Source: ZC4RG42 sp003242425
Lineage (GTDB): Bacteria; Pseudomonadota; Gammaproteobacteria; Burkholderiales; SG8-39
Direction of reading: 5' to 3'
Assembly (NCBI GenBank): GCA_937907425.1
Contig: CALCIE010000029.1
Span: 9,325 to 73,324, forward strand
DNA length: 64,000 nt
Shown here one piece after another: positions 44,821-53,235 of the stretch. A model generated the notes under the pieces. It did no database searches. It was not told the origin of the DNA and was given only the letters and a program-made list of their open reading frames with translations. Numbering within the stretch: position 1 is the stretch's first letter; every line of letters begins with the position of its first letter. The position numbers were made by a program, and so were the translations under genes.

Positions 44821-45687
44821 TCATTCGGCCTGGTCGCGCAGGCCCAGTTCGTAGAGTTCGTTCTTGCGCGCGCCGGTGATCGCCGCCGCGAGCCGCGCCG
44901 CGTCCTTCAACGGCAGCGCTTCCCGCAACAGCTTCAGCACGCGTTCGCCTTCGATGCGCGTCGCGTCGGCGTCGGCTGCCGCCGGCGAGACGATGAGCAC
45001 GAATTCGCCCCGCAGGCGGTTCGCGTCCTCAGCGAGCCACGCGGGCGCCTCGCCGAGCGGGCAGACATGCACGCTCTCGTACAGCTTGGTGAGCTCGCGC
45101 GCGATTGTAAGCGTGCGCCCGGGCCCGTAGACCGCAAGCAGATCCTCGACGCATTCGGCGACGCGATGCGGGGCTTCGTAGAACACCAGGGCATAGGGCG
45201 CGCTCCGCCAGCCCTCCAGCAGCTTGCGGCGGGCGCTCGCTTTCGCCGGCAGGAAGCCCACGAACAGGAACGGTCCGCTGATCCCGGACACGGACAAGGC
45301 CGCAATCGCAGCATTGGGCCCCGGCACGGGCACGATGCGGTGGCCCGCTTCGCGGGCCGCGGCGACCACCAGCGCACCGGGATCGGAAATCGCCGGCGTG
45401 CCGGCATCGCTGATCAGTGCCACCGCACGGCCCGCCTCCAGCTCGCGCAGCACTTCCTGCGTGGCGCGCGCCTCGTTGTGTTCGTGCAGCGACCTCAGGC
45501 TCGTGCGGATGCCGTGATGGGCGAGCAGCGTCGCGCTCGTGCGCGTATCCTCGGCGTACACCACATCCACGCTGCGCAGCACCTCCAGGGCGCGCAGCGT
45601 GATGTCTTTCAAATTACCGATCGGCGTGGCGACCACATATAATGCGGCGCGCAGCTTGTCGGAGTGTTGTTCCGCGTGCCCGCTCAT
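44821..45687 (-). CDS. rsmI: 16S rRNA C1402 2'-O-methyltransferase RsmI
   Basis: A 288-residue tetrapyrrole-methylase-fold enzyme that methylates C1402 of 16S rRNA. It shows LYVVATPIGNLKDITLRAL at the start, ISDAGTPAISDPGALVV and VPGPNAAIAALSVSG in the middle, and FYEAPHRVAECVEDL. The ATG at 45687 (MSGHAEQHSDK) is used although the open frame runs much farther; the extension is opposite lpoA. The starts of rsmI and lpoA overlap head to head, so their promoters must lie inside each other's coding region. Confidence 0.95.
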   Translation of the reverse strand: MSGHAEQHSDKLRAALYVVATPIGNLKDITLRALEVLRSVDVVYAEDTRTSATLLAHHGIRTSLRSLHEHNEARATQEVLRELEAGRAVALISDAGTPAISDPGALVVAAAREAGHRIVPVPGPNAAIAALSVSGISGPFLFVGFLPAKASARRKLLEGWRSAPYALVFYEAPHRVAECVEDLLAVYGPGRTLTIARELTKLYESVHVCPLGEAPAWLAEDANRLRGEFVLIVSPAAADADATRIEGERVLKLLREALPLKDAARLAAAITGARKNELYELGLRDQAE

Positions 45688-46854
45688 CGATTGATACGTT
45701 CTCTTTGCACCGCGCTGGCTGCGGCGAGCCTGGCATTGTCCTGTGCCCCCATGCCGCCTGCAACCCAGCCGCCTGCCCAACCGGCGCCGGTGGTCGCGCC
45801 CGAAACGCCCGCACCGCCGGTCGAAGCGCCCGCCGCGCCGGCGGAACCCGCACCCGGCAGCGCGGCCGAGCCGGCACCCGCGCCCGAGGTGGCGCGCCGG
45901 GCGCCCTTCATGGCGCTGCTGCTGCCGCTCGAATCGCCGGATTTCCGCAACGCGGCGGACGCTTTCCTGCGTGGGGTCGAAGCCGCGGCGTTGCAGCAGC
46001 CCGCGACGCTGCCGATCGAAATTCACGCCACCGACGCCAGCCCCGAGCGCATTCTCGAAACCTACACCTCGGTACTGCAGCAAGGCGCGGCGGTGGTGAT
46101 CGGTCCGATGACGCGCAACGGCGTCTCCGCCATCGCAACCAGCGGCCTGGTGATGGTGCCCACCCTGACGCTCAATCAGCCGGAGGGCGATCAGCCGCTG
46201 CCGCCGGGACTGTATGCGTTCGGCTTGTCGGTGGAGGACGAGGCGCGCGTGCTGGCGCGGCGCGCGTACCAGGCGGGCGTCCGCCGCATCGGACTGATCG
46301 GCACGCCGGCGCCGCTGTCGCGCCGAACGCGGGCGGCTTTTCTCGATACCTGGCAGCAGTTGGGCGGCCAGGCGGTGGCGATGCTGGACGCCGATCCGCA
46401 GGGCGATCTCGCAGCCCTGCGCGCGGGGCTGTCGGAACTGACGCTCGATGCCGTGTTCCTCGCCGCGCCCTATCGCGAAGCGCGTCTCATCCGGCCTTAT
46501 CTGCCGGCACAGACGCCCGTCTACGCCACTTCGCAGATCCATATGTTGCCGTCCGACACCCTCGGCATGGTGGACCTGAACGGCGTGCGCTTCATCGACA
46601 TGCCCTGGCTGCTGTCGGACGAGCATCCGAGCGTCGCCGTCTACCCGCGGCCGGCGGACCTGAGCGGCGGCGTGCTGCGCTTCTACGCGCTCGGGGTCGA
46701 TGCCTATCGCATCGCCGCCCAATTGGCGCAAGGCCGCCGGCAGTTCGAGCTGGAAGGGCTGACCGGCGACCTTTCCATCCGCCCGGACGGCACGGTGGAG
46801 CGGCGCCCCCGCCTGGCGGTGTTCCAGGACGGCGCCGCGCGGCTGCTCGAGTGA
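45676..46854 (+). CDS. lpoA: LpoA-type penicillin-binding protein activator lipoprotein
   Basis: About 392 residues. An N-terminal lipoprotein signal (RLIRSLCTALAAASLALSC, lipobox LALSC) is followed by a Pro/Ala-rich linker of about 55 residues and a periplasmic-binding-protein-like domain (GPMTRNGVSAIATSGL, RIGLIGTPAPLSRRTRAAF). In enterobacteria LpoA activates PBP1a from the outer membrane. This one lacks the N-terminal TPR domain (E. coli LpoA is 678 residues), as in other betaproteobacteria. The start is uncertain: GTG 45664, GTG 45676 and TTG 45691 are all possible. The following yraN-diaA-dolP order supports the assignment. Confidence 0.87.
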   Translation: MPAHRLIRSLCTALAAASLALSCAPMPPATQPPAQPAPVVAPETPAPPVEAPAAPAEPAPGSAAEPAPAPEVARRAPFMALLLPLESPDFRNAADAFLRGVEAAALQQPATLPIEIHATDASPERILETYTSVLQQGAAVVIGPMTRNGVSAIATSGLVMVPTLTLNQPEGDQPLPPGLYAFGLSVEDEARVLARRAYQAGVRRIGLIGTPAPLSRRTRAAFLDTWQQLGGQAVAMLDADPQGDLAALRAGLSELTLDAVFLAAPYREARLIRPYLPAQTPVYATSQIHMLPSDTLGMVDLNGVRFIDMPWLLSDEHPSVAVYPRPADLSGGVLRFYALGVDAYRIAAQLAQGRRQFELEGLTGDLSIRPDGTVERRPRLAVFQDGAARLLE

Positions 46855-47198
46855 GACGCCGGCTCGACGGGCAGGCCGCCGAAGCTCTGGCGGCCGAATG
46901 GCTCGCGTCGCGCGGGCTGCGCATCGTCGAACGCAACTATCGCTGCCGCGCCGGCGAAATCGACCTCATCGCCGAGGACGGCGCCGCCCTGGTATTCGTC
47001 GAAGTGCGCCTGCGCCGCTCCGCGGCCTACGGCGGCGCGGCGGCGAGCGTGGATCACGCCAAGCGCCAGCGGCTGATCCGCGCCGCGCAGCACTATCTCA
47101 TGGGACAGGCGGACCGTCCCTGCCGTTTCGACGTGATCCTGCTCGACGCGCTGGACGAGCGGCGCGTCGAATGGCTGCGCGACGCCTTCGGCGCCTGA
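46851..47198 (+). CDS. yraN: YraN family (UPF0102) nuclease-fold protein
   Basis: A 115-residue protein with the PD-(D/E)xK-like core: G-x-A-E at the start (LDGQAAEALAAEWL), RNYRCRAGEIDLIAEDG and VFVEVRLRRS. The usual ExK of the core is E-V-R here, Lys replaced by Arg. GTG 46851 overlaps the lpoA stop (GTGA), implying coupled translation. Family members are Holliday-junction-resolvase-like; the role is not settled. Confidence 0.9.
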   Translation: MRRRLDGQAAEALAAEWLASRGLRIVERNYRCRAGEIDLIAEDGAALVFVEVRLRRSAAYGGAAASVDHAKRQRLIRAAQHYLMGQADRPCRFDVILLDALDERRVEWLRDAFGA

Positions 47199-47265
47199 GG
47201 CCATGGCGCCCGAGACACGTGGAGTAGAATTGACCGCCTCGCCATTTCCGTTGCCGCTCAGCCCG

Positions 47266-47856
47266 ATGGACCTCGCCGAACGCATCCGCCAACAGTTCAA
47301 CGACAGCGCCCAGACCAAACTCGATGCCGTCGACGTGCTTGCCGCACCCATCGCGCAGGCGATCGAGGCCATGGTCAAATGTCTGCTCAGCAACGGCAAG
47401 ATTCTTGCCTGCGGCAACGGCGGCTCGGCGGCCGACGCGCAGCACTTCTCCGCCGAGCTGCTGAACCGCTTCGAGCGCGAGCGCCCCGGCCTGGCGGCGA
47501 TCGCGCTCACCACCGACACCTCGACGCTGACGTCCATTGCCAACGATTACGATTACAACCAGGTGTTCTCGAAGCAGGTGCTGGCGCTCGGTCAGCCCAA
47601 CGACGTGCTGCTCGCCATTTCGACCAGCGGCAATTCCCCCAACGTCGTGGCGGCGATCCATGCCGCGCACGACCGCGACATGCGGGTGGTGGCGCTGACC
47701 GGTAAGGGCGGCGGGGAAATGGCGAAGTGGCTCACGCCGAACGACGTGCACATCTGCGTGCCGCACCAGCGCACCGCCCGCATCCAGGAAGTGCACCTGC
47801 TGACCCTGCACTGTCTCTGCGACGGGATCGACTGTCTACTTTTGGGAACGGAGTGA
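47266..47856 (+). CDS. diaA: SIS-domain protein DiaA / phosphoheptose isomerase GmhA
   Basis: A 196-residue SIS-domain protein with ILACGNGGSAADAQHFSAELLNRF near residue 45 (sugar-phosphate loop), LTTDTSTLTSIANDY and LLAISTSGNSPNVV. DiaA (DnaA regulator) and GmhA (sedoheptulose-7-P isomerase) are very alike. The position between yraN and dolP points to DiaA, while the catalytic Glu and His positions of GmhA also appear kept, so it could serve heptose synthesis. ATG 47266 (MDLAERIRQQF) is preferred over an upstream ATG at 47203. Confidence 0.88.
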   Translation: MDLAERIRQQFNDSAQTKLDAVDVLAAPIAQAIEAMVKCLLSNGKILACGNGGSAADAQHFSAELLNRFERERPGLAAIALTTDTSTLTSIANDYDYNQVFSKQVLALGQPNDVLLAISTSGNSPNVVAAIHAAHDRDMRVVALTGKGGGEMAKWLTPNDVHICVPHQRTARIQEVHLLTLHCLCDGIDCLLLGTE

Positions 47857-47860
47857 ACGC

Positions 47861-48448
47861 ATGAACCGACGTCTCGCAGCCGCCATCGCTTTGCTGTGCA
47901 CAGCCGTGCTCACCGCGGGATGCTTCCCGCTGCTCGTAGGCGGCACCGCGGGCGGTGCGGTGGTCGTCGCCGACCGGCGTCCCGCGGACATCATGGCCAC
48001 CGACGAGCGCATCGAATGGACGCTGTCGCGGGAAATCCAAAAACGCCTGGGCGACAAGGCCCACGTCAACGTCACCAGTTACAACCGCCAGGTGCTGCTT
48101 ACCGGCGAAGTCACCACCGCCGAAGGCAAGGCGATCATCGACGACATCGCCTCGCGCACCCACGACGTCCGCAAGGTCTACAACGAGGTGCAGATCGGCA
48201 TTCCCAGCTCGCTTCAGAGCCGTTCGCGCGACACCTACATCACCAGCCAGGTCAAGGCGCGCATGATGAACCAGGACAAGTTCAATCCGCTGCACGTCAA
48301 GGTGGTGACTGAAGCGCGCACCGTCTATCTGATGGGCCTGGTCACGACGGCCGAAGCCGACGCCGCCACCGAACTCGCGCGCACCACCAGCGGCGTGGAA
48401 CGCGTGGTGCGGCTGTTCGAATACGTCCAGCTGCAGCCGTCCAAATGA
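47861..48448 (+). CDS. dolP: BON-domain outer-membrane lipoprotein DolP (YraP)
   Basis: A 195-residue lipoprotein. The signal ends in lipobox LTAGC with Cys21. Two BON domains follow (about residues 50-118 and 128-195), the second with VKVVTEARTVYLMGLVTTAEADAA. DolP helps maintain outer-membrane integrity near the division site and BAM. It lies four bases after diaA, the last gene of the lpoA-yraN-diaA-dolP set, which is also the E. coli order. Confidence 0.94.
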   Translation: MNRRLAAAIALLCTAVLTAGCFPLLVGGTAGGAVVVADRRPADIMATDERIEWTLSREIQKRLGDKAHVNVTSYNRQVLLTGEVTTAEGKAIIDDIASRTHDVRKVYNEVQIGIPSSLQSRSRDTYITSQVKARMMNQDKFNPLHVKVVTEARTVYLMGLVTTAEADAATELARTTSGVERVVRLFEYVQLQPSK

Positions 48449-48480
48449 AACGGGCCGGGCCGGCCGCGCGGCCCGCCCGG

Positions 48481-51153
48481 TCATCCTTCTTGCCCTTCCG
48501 CGCCGACCGCGGACGCGCTGCGCAACATCGACGACGCATAGCGCGCGGCGAAGGCCTCGGCGGCGAGCGCCGGACTGAAGAGATTGCCCTGCGCGTAGTC
48601 GCAGCCGCAGTCCTGCAGAAAACGGCGCTGCGCCTCGGTCTCCACCCCTTCGGCCGTCACCTTCATCCGCAGGCTGTGCGCCATGGCGATGACCGCGCGC
48701 GTGATCGCGGCGGCGTCGCCGTCGTCGGGCAGATCGCGCACGAACACGCGGTCGATCTTGACGCAGTCGAAGGGAAAGCGCTTGAGGTACCACAGGCTCG
48801 AATAGCCGGTGCCGAAATCGTCGAGCGCGAGCTGCACGCCCATGAGCTTCAGCGCCCGCAGAACCGCCGCGGCATGGCCCGGATTGACGAACATCAGCCG
48901 TTCGGTGATCTCGAATTCCAGCCATCCCGGATCGATACGCGTCTCGGCGATGATCTGCGCCACATGGGCGAGCAGATCCTCGCGCAGGAACTGGCGCGGC
49001 GAGAGATTCACCGCCACGCGCAGCGGCCCCAGGCCGGCCGCCCGCCAGGCCTGTACCTGCTGACAGGCCTCGCGCAGCACCCAGCGGCCGAGCGTGTCGA
49101 TCATGCCGCTGTCCTCGGCCACCGGAATGAAAACCGCCGGTTCGATGCTGCAGCCGTCGGGCTGCTGCCAGCGCGCCAGGGCCTCGACCCCGACGATGCG
49201 GCCGCTCGCCAGGTCCACCATCGGCTGATAATGCAGCGCGAGTTCGCCCCGCTCCAGCGCGCGGCGCAGCTTGGATTCCAGTGCCAGCCGTTCATAGGCC
49301 TGGACGTTCATCTGCGCCGAATAGAACTGGAAGGCATTCTTGCCCTGCTCCTTGGCGCGGTTCATCGCCGTGTCGGCGGCGCGCAGCAGCGCGTCGGCGT
49401 CGTCCGCGTCCTGCGGAAATAGGCTGATGCCAACGCAGGCCGTCAGGTGATACTCCTGCCCGGCGATGAGGTAGGGTTGCGCCACCGCGTCCAGCAGCGC
49501 ACGCGCGAAGACCGAAACCTCGCCCGCCGCTTCGAAGGACTCCAGCAGCACTGCGAACTCGTCGCCGCTCAGGCGGGCCACGATGTCGCTCACGCCGCTC
49601 ACGCGCGTGAGCCGCTCGGCCACCTCGCACAGCACCCGGTCGCCGATGACGTGACCGAAGCTGTCGTTGATGTTCTTGAAGCGGTCCAGTTCCAGCGACA
49701 GGACCGCGAGCGGACGCTCGAAGCGCCGCGCACGCGCCAGCGCCTGCTGCAGACGCTGCTGGAACAGCACCCGGTTGGGCAGGCCGCAGAGCGAGTCGTA
49801 ATGCGAGAGGCGATGGATGCGCTGCTCGGCATCGAAGCGATCGGTGACGTCGCGGCCGATGCCGCGATAGCCCTTGAAGCGCCCGGCGTCGTCGAATACC
49901 GGCTCGCCGCTGATGCTGTGGTAGCGCCACTGCCCGGCGGCGTTGCGGCGCCTGTAGACCAGGTCGCGGAAAGGCTGCTGCGTGGCGAGGCTGTGCCGCA
50001 GCGCCGCCCAACCCGATTCCAGGCACTCGACGCCTTCGAGTTCCCAATACGCCCGGCCGAGATCGCGCTCGGGCGCGAAGCCCGTGCGCTCCAGCGCGCG
50101 GCCCGAGAGCCGCGTCAGGCGCAAGCACTCGTCCTGCTCCCAGTACCAGTCGGACGACCATTCGAGCAGACTGCGGAAGCGCGTCTCGCTGCGCCGGGCT
50201 TCCTGTTCGGACGCCAGTCGCGCAAGGACGGCCGCCGCCGCCAGGGCGAACAGCGACAGCAACCGGATACCGTCCTGCTCCGGCACCGACGCACCCCATA
50301 CGGCGATCACGCCGATCAGCCGGTCGCGGTCCGCAAGCGGCACGGCCAGCGCGGCATGCGCATCCGCCTGTATGCGCCCCGCCTGCGCGGCGCGCATCGC
50401 CAACGCCTCGACCGCGTGCGGCTCGGCGCGACTTGCGTGGGCGAGCACCAGCCGCCCTTCCGCGCTCTGCAACCGGACGGCGCAACCGTCGCCGTGCAGC
50501 AGGCGCTGCGCGGCATCGGCGATGCAGCGCAAGGCGCCGCCGGTCTCGTCCTGCTGCGCGAGTTCGCGCATGCAGTCGTGGAGTGCTTCGAGCTCCTGCC
50601 CGTGGCGCCGCACCCGCTCTTCGGCCAGCTTGAGCGCGTCGATGTCGGTGGCGGCGCCGATCATCCGCAGCGCGCGGCCGTATTCGTCGCGCTCGACGAT
50701 GCGGCCCCGGGCCACGATCCAGCGCCAGCCCCCGTCCTCGGCGCGCACACGGAATTCGCATTCGAAACGTTCCGTTTCGCCCTTGAACGCCTGTATCAGT
50801 CCGGCGCGATAACGCGCGGCATCGTCCGGATGCACCAGTGCGCCGAAGGCCGGCGCGCTCGTCACCGTCTCCGTCGGCGGCCCGCCCAGCATTTCGCGCC
50901 AGCGCGCGCTCAGGTAGACGGCGCCGCTGGCAATGTCCCAGCTGAAGGCGGCCACCCGGGCCGCATCCAGCACCGGCTCCTGGGGGAGCGTGGCTTGGCC
51001 GCTGACGCGCAGCGCATGCTGCGACTCGTCCAACCGCGCGAGCCGTGACTGCAACTCGGCCAGCGCGTGGCGGTAGTAATGCAGCGCCGCATCGGCGTGG
51101 GATGTCGCCGTGCAGGGCGTTCGCACGGTATCGATTTCGAAAGGCTTCGGCAT
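48481..51153 (-). CDS. PAS/GAF/PAS-GGDEF-EAL signalling protein
   Basis: An 890-residue protein without membrane helices. The order is a PAS domain (about 60-175), a GAF-like domain (about 185-315), a second PAS with PAC (about 320-440), GGDEF (about 445-605) and EAL (about 615-875). The GGDEF site reads RLSGDEFAVLL (SGDEF, near residue 529), so cyclase activity is uncertain. The EAL site is complete: VGVEALARW near 657, NLSPRQF, DDFGTGYSSLWYLKRFP, KIDRVFV and EGVETEAQ. The likely net activity is c-di-GMP hydrolysis, tuned by the sensory part. A short coiled-coil precedes the first PAS. No ribosome site is seen before ATG 51153. A 32-codon frame with a strong site ends 13 bases upstream. Confidence 0.92.
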   Translation of the reverse strand: MPKPFEIDTVRTPCTATSHADAALHYYRHALAELQSRLARLDESQHALRVSGQATLPQEPVLDAARVAAFSWDIASGAVYLSARWREMLGGPPTETVTSAPAFGALVHPDDAARYRAGLIQAFKGETERFECEFRVRAEDGGWRWIVARGRIVERDEYGRALRMIGAATDIDALKLAEERVRRHGQELEALHDCMRELAQQDETGGALRCIADAAQRLLHGDGCAVRLQSAEGRLVLAHASRAEPHAVEALAMRAAQAGRIQADAHAALAVPLADRDRLIGVIAVWGASVPEQDGIRLLSLFALAAAAVLARLASEQEARRSETRFRSLLEWSSDWYWEQDECLRLTRLSGRALERTGFAPERDLGRAYWELEGVECLESGWAALRHSLATQQPFRDLVYRRRNAAGQWRYHSISGEPVFDDAGRFKGYRGIGRDVTDRFDAEQRIHRLSHYDSLCGLPNRVLFQQRLQQALARARRFERPLAVLSLELDRFKNINDSFGHVIGDRVLCEVAERLTRVSGVSDIVARLSGDEFAVLLESFEAAGEVSVFARALLDAVAQPYLIAGQEYHLTACVGISLFPQDADDADALLRAADTAMNRAKEQGKNAFQFYSAQMNVQAYERLALESKLRRALERGELALHYQPMVDLASGRIVGVEALARWQQPDGCSIEPAVFIPVAEDSGMIDTLGRWVLREACQQVQAWRAAGLGPLRVAVNLSPRQFLREDLLAHVAQIIAETRIDPGWLEFEITERLMFVNPGHAAAVLRALKLMGVQLALDDFGTGYSSLWYLKRFPFDCVKIDRVFVRDLPDDGDAAAITRAVIAMAHSLRMKVTAEGVETEAQRRFLQDCGCDYAQGNLFSPALAAEAFAARYASSMLRSASAVGAEGQEG

Positions 51154-51166
51154 CGGTCGCCCGCGT

Positions 51167-51265
51167 TCAGTGGGCGACCATGGAAGACGGATCGCGCCCG
51201 CTCAGACCGAAGTCCGGCAGACGAAGCTGTCGCGGCGCATGACGCAGCTGCGGTAATGATTGCAC
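51167..51265 (-). CDS. Possible 32-residue leader peptide before the PAS/GGDEF/EAL gene
   Basis: A GTG start with an ideal AGAGGAG site five bases upstream opens a 32-codon frame (MQSLPQLRHAPRQLRLPDF at its start) that stops 13 bases before the ATG of the large signalling gene. The large gene has no site of its own, so it may be translated by re-initiation after this frame. The peptide is Arg/Leu/Pro-rich and matches no family I know. It could be only a fortuitous frame. Confidence 0.35.
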   Translation of the reverse strand: MQSLPQLRHAPRQLRLPDFGLSGRDPSSMVAH

Positions 51266-51580
51266 GCTGGCTCCTCTTTTCTTGGATGTGTTGTGGTCTC
51301 GAGGCCCGCGCAAGGCCCTCCCCTTCCCGGACTTGTTGCGCGCCCTCGTCCAGCGACCGCCAGCCGCTCCTTCCTCCCCATCACTACGCCTTTATTATTT
51401 GTTTTGTGAGCAATGGCTTAGGCGCAGTCCTTGAGACGGAATCCTAACCGTGCATGATACGAAGAGGCAAGCTTCCCTGCGCGGAACCGGTCGTCTGGCG
51501 GACGGCCCGGCCGGCCCCGGACACGCTGTCCGTTCCAGACGACGGGAACGCCGTCTGCTTGACAGCTCCGGAGGCTCGCT
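51266..51580. other. Divergent promoter region between the c-di-GMP gene and the MerR gene
   Basis: No gene is recognised. It is locally AT-rich around TTTATTATTTGTTTTG (51391-51406). Weak sigma70-like boxes for the MerR gene can be proposed (TTGAGA at 51431, ATGATA at 51454), but none is convincing. The MerR start has CCGGAGG about nine bases upstream. A MerR operator is expected here, yet no clear palindrome stands out. Confidence 0.3.
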
Positions 51581-52534
51581 ATGAACAAATCCGAAACGAC
51601 TGCGCAACAAACTCAAGCCACGCGCTGGCGCTTATCGATCGGCGCAGTGGAACGCGATACGGGGCTATCCAAGGACACGCTGCGCGTATGGGAGAAGCGC
51701 TACGGTTTTCCCAAGCCGGAGCGCGACAAGTTCGGCGAACGCGTCTATCCGCAGGAGCAGGTGGAGAAGCTGCGGCTGCTCAAGCGGCTGATCGATCGCG
51801 GCTACCGGCCCGGCAAGCTGGTCTCGCGCAGCATCGAGGAACTGCTGGAACTGGTGAGTCCGCAACGGCCGGCGGCGACCGCGCAACCCGCGTCGCCTGC
51901 GCAGCCCTTCGCGGCATTCAACACCCAGGACGTGGCCGAAATCCGCGAACAGTTGCGCGAGCGGCTCTCGCGCGAAGGCTTGCGCGATTTCGTGCTGGGT
52001 ACGGTTTCGGAGCTGCATCAGCAGTTGAGCGACGCGTGGATGCGCGGACAGCTCGCGCTCTACGAGGAACGGCTGTACAGCGAAGCGCTGTGCAGCACGC
52101 TCCACGGGGGACTGGGCGCGCTGCCGCTGCAGAACCGCAACCCGCGCGTGCTGCTCGGCACCTTCCCCAACGAAGCGCGCATCCTGGGGCTGCTGATGAT
52201 GGAATGCCTGCTCAGCGTCGAAGGCGCGACCTGCATCTCCCTCGGCGCGCAGACGCCGGTGGTGGACATCATGCTCGCCGCGCGGGCCCAGCAGGCCGAC
52301 GTGGTGGGGCTTTATTTCAGCGCCGCCTATCCCATGACACAGGCACTGGAAGGGCTCAGCGCCTTGCGCGAACAGTTGCCGGAACAGACGCAGATCTGGG
52401 TCGGCAGCGCCAATCCGGCGATCATGCGCCGCGCGCCGGGCGACATCCTGACCCTGCCGAAGTTCGACATGCTGGCTGAGGCCGTCGCAAGCTGGCGGCA
52501 AAGCCACAGTGTCGGCTCGCTTTCCACCCACTAG
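51581..52534 (+). CDS. MerR-family regulator with B12-binding-like C-terminal domain
   Basis: A 317-residue protein. The MerR winged helix is at residues 16-90 (WRLSIGAVERDTGLSKDTLRVWEKRYGFP), followed by a Pro/Ala linker, a helical cap domain (FVLGTVSELHQQLSDAWMRGQL) and a Rossmann-like cobalamin-binding domain. In light- or B12-sensing relatives (CarH, LitR) the latter starts with E/D-x-H-x-x-G. Here the motif reads E-A-R-I-L-G, with the cobalt-binding His replaced by Arg, so base-off cobalamin binding is unlikely. The partner or effector is therefore unknown. It is divergent from the c-di-GMP gene. Confidence 0.88.
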   Translation: MNKSETTAQQTQATRWRLSIGAVERDTGLSKDTLRVWEKRYGFPKPERDKFGERVYPQEQVEKLRLLKRLIDRGYRPGKLVSRSIEELLELVSPQRPAATAQPASPAQPFAAFNTQDVAEIREQLRERLSREGLRDFVLGTVSELHQQLSDAWMRGQLALYEERLYSEALCSTLHGGLGALPLQNRNPRVLLGTFPNEARILGLLMMECLLSVEGATCISLGAQTPVVDIMLAARAQQADVVGLYFSAAYPMTQALEGLSALREQLPEQTQIWVGSANPAIMRRAPGDILTLPKFDMLAEAVASWRQSHSVGSLSTH

Positions 52535-52734
52535 CGCCGCCTGCGGCCGGACATCGGGCGCCGGAGCCGGCAAAGCTGCTACACTGCGCCCCTCTTCAAC
52601 TGCGCGGCGGCGCCGCGCGCCGATGTCCGACTGATGTTCCGTTCCGCACGCTTCGAATCGCCCGAGTGCGAGAAAACGGCGGGCACCCGATCGCCGCACG
52701 CGGCGGCGGGCCGTCCTGCAGCAGACCGCAAACG

Positions 52735-53235
52735 ATGAACAGCTATCCGCGCCCCGCGTTCGAATCCAAGTTCTGCGCCCCGGAGGAACTGCCGGCGCGT
52801 CTTGCGACGCTCGCCAGACCGCTGGTGTTCACCAACGGCGTATTCGACATCCTGCACCGGGGCCATGTGACTTATCTCGCGCAGGCACGCGCGCTCGGGG
52901 CGAGCCTGGTGGTGTCGCTCAACAGCGACGCTTCGGTGAAGCGCCTGGGCAAGGGCGCGGGCCGGCCGATCAATCCGCTCGCCGACCGCATGGCGGTCAT
53001 CGCGGCCCTGCAAAGCGTGGATCTGGTGACCTGGTTCGAGGACGACACGCCGCTTGCGCTCATCCTCGCCTGCAGGCCGGAGGTGCTCGTCAAAGGCGGC
53101 GACTGGAAGCTCGAGGACATCGTCGGCGCAGCCGAGGTGCGGAGCTGGGGCGGCACGGTGCACGCCATTCCTTTCGAGCACGAACGCTCCACCACTGCGC
53201 TCCTCGAGCGCATCCGCCGCAGCGCGAAGCCTTAG
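52735..53235 (+). CDS. rfaE2: D-glycero-beta-D-manno-heptose 1-phosphate adenylyltransferase
   Basis: A 166-residue nucleotidyltransferase forming ADP-heptose for the LPS core. The HxGH-type motif is in TNGVFDILHRGHVTYL, with DGRV-like LNSDASVKRLGKGAGRPINPLADRMAVI downstream (split). It corresponds to the C-terminal half of E. coli HldE, as a separate gene as in many betaproteobacteria. The kinase half (rfaE1) is not in the window. It fits with waaF in building a heptose core. Confidence 0.94.
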   Translation: MNSYPRPAFESKFCAPEELPARLATLARPLVFTNGVFDILHRGHVTYLAQARALGASLVVSLNSDASVKRLGKGAGRPINPLADRMAVIAALQSVDLVTWFEDDTPLALILACRPEVLVKGGDWKLEDIVGAAEVRSWGGTVHAIPFEHERSTTALLERIRRSAKP

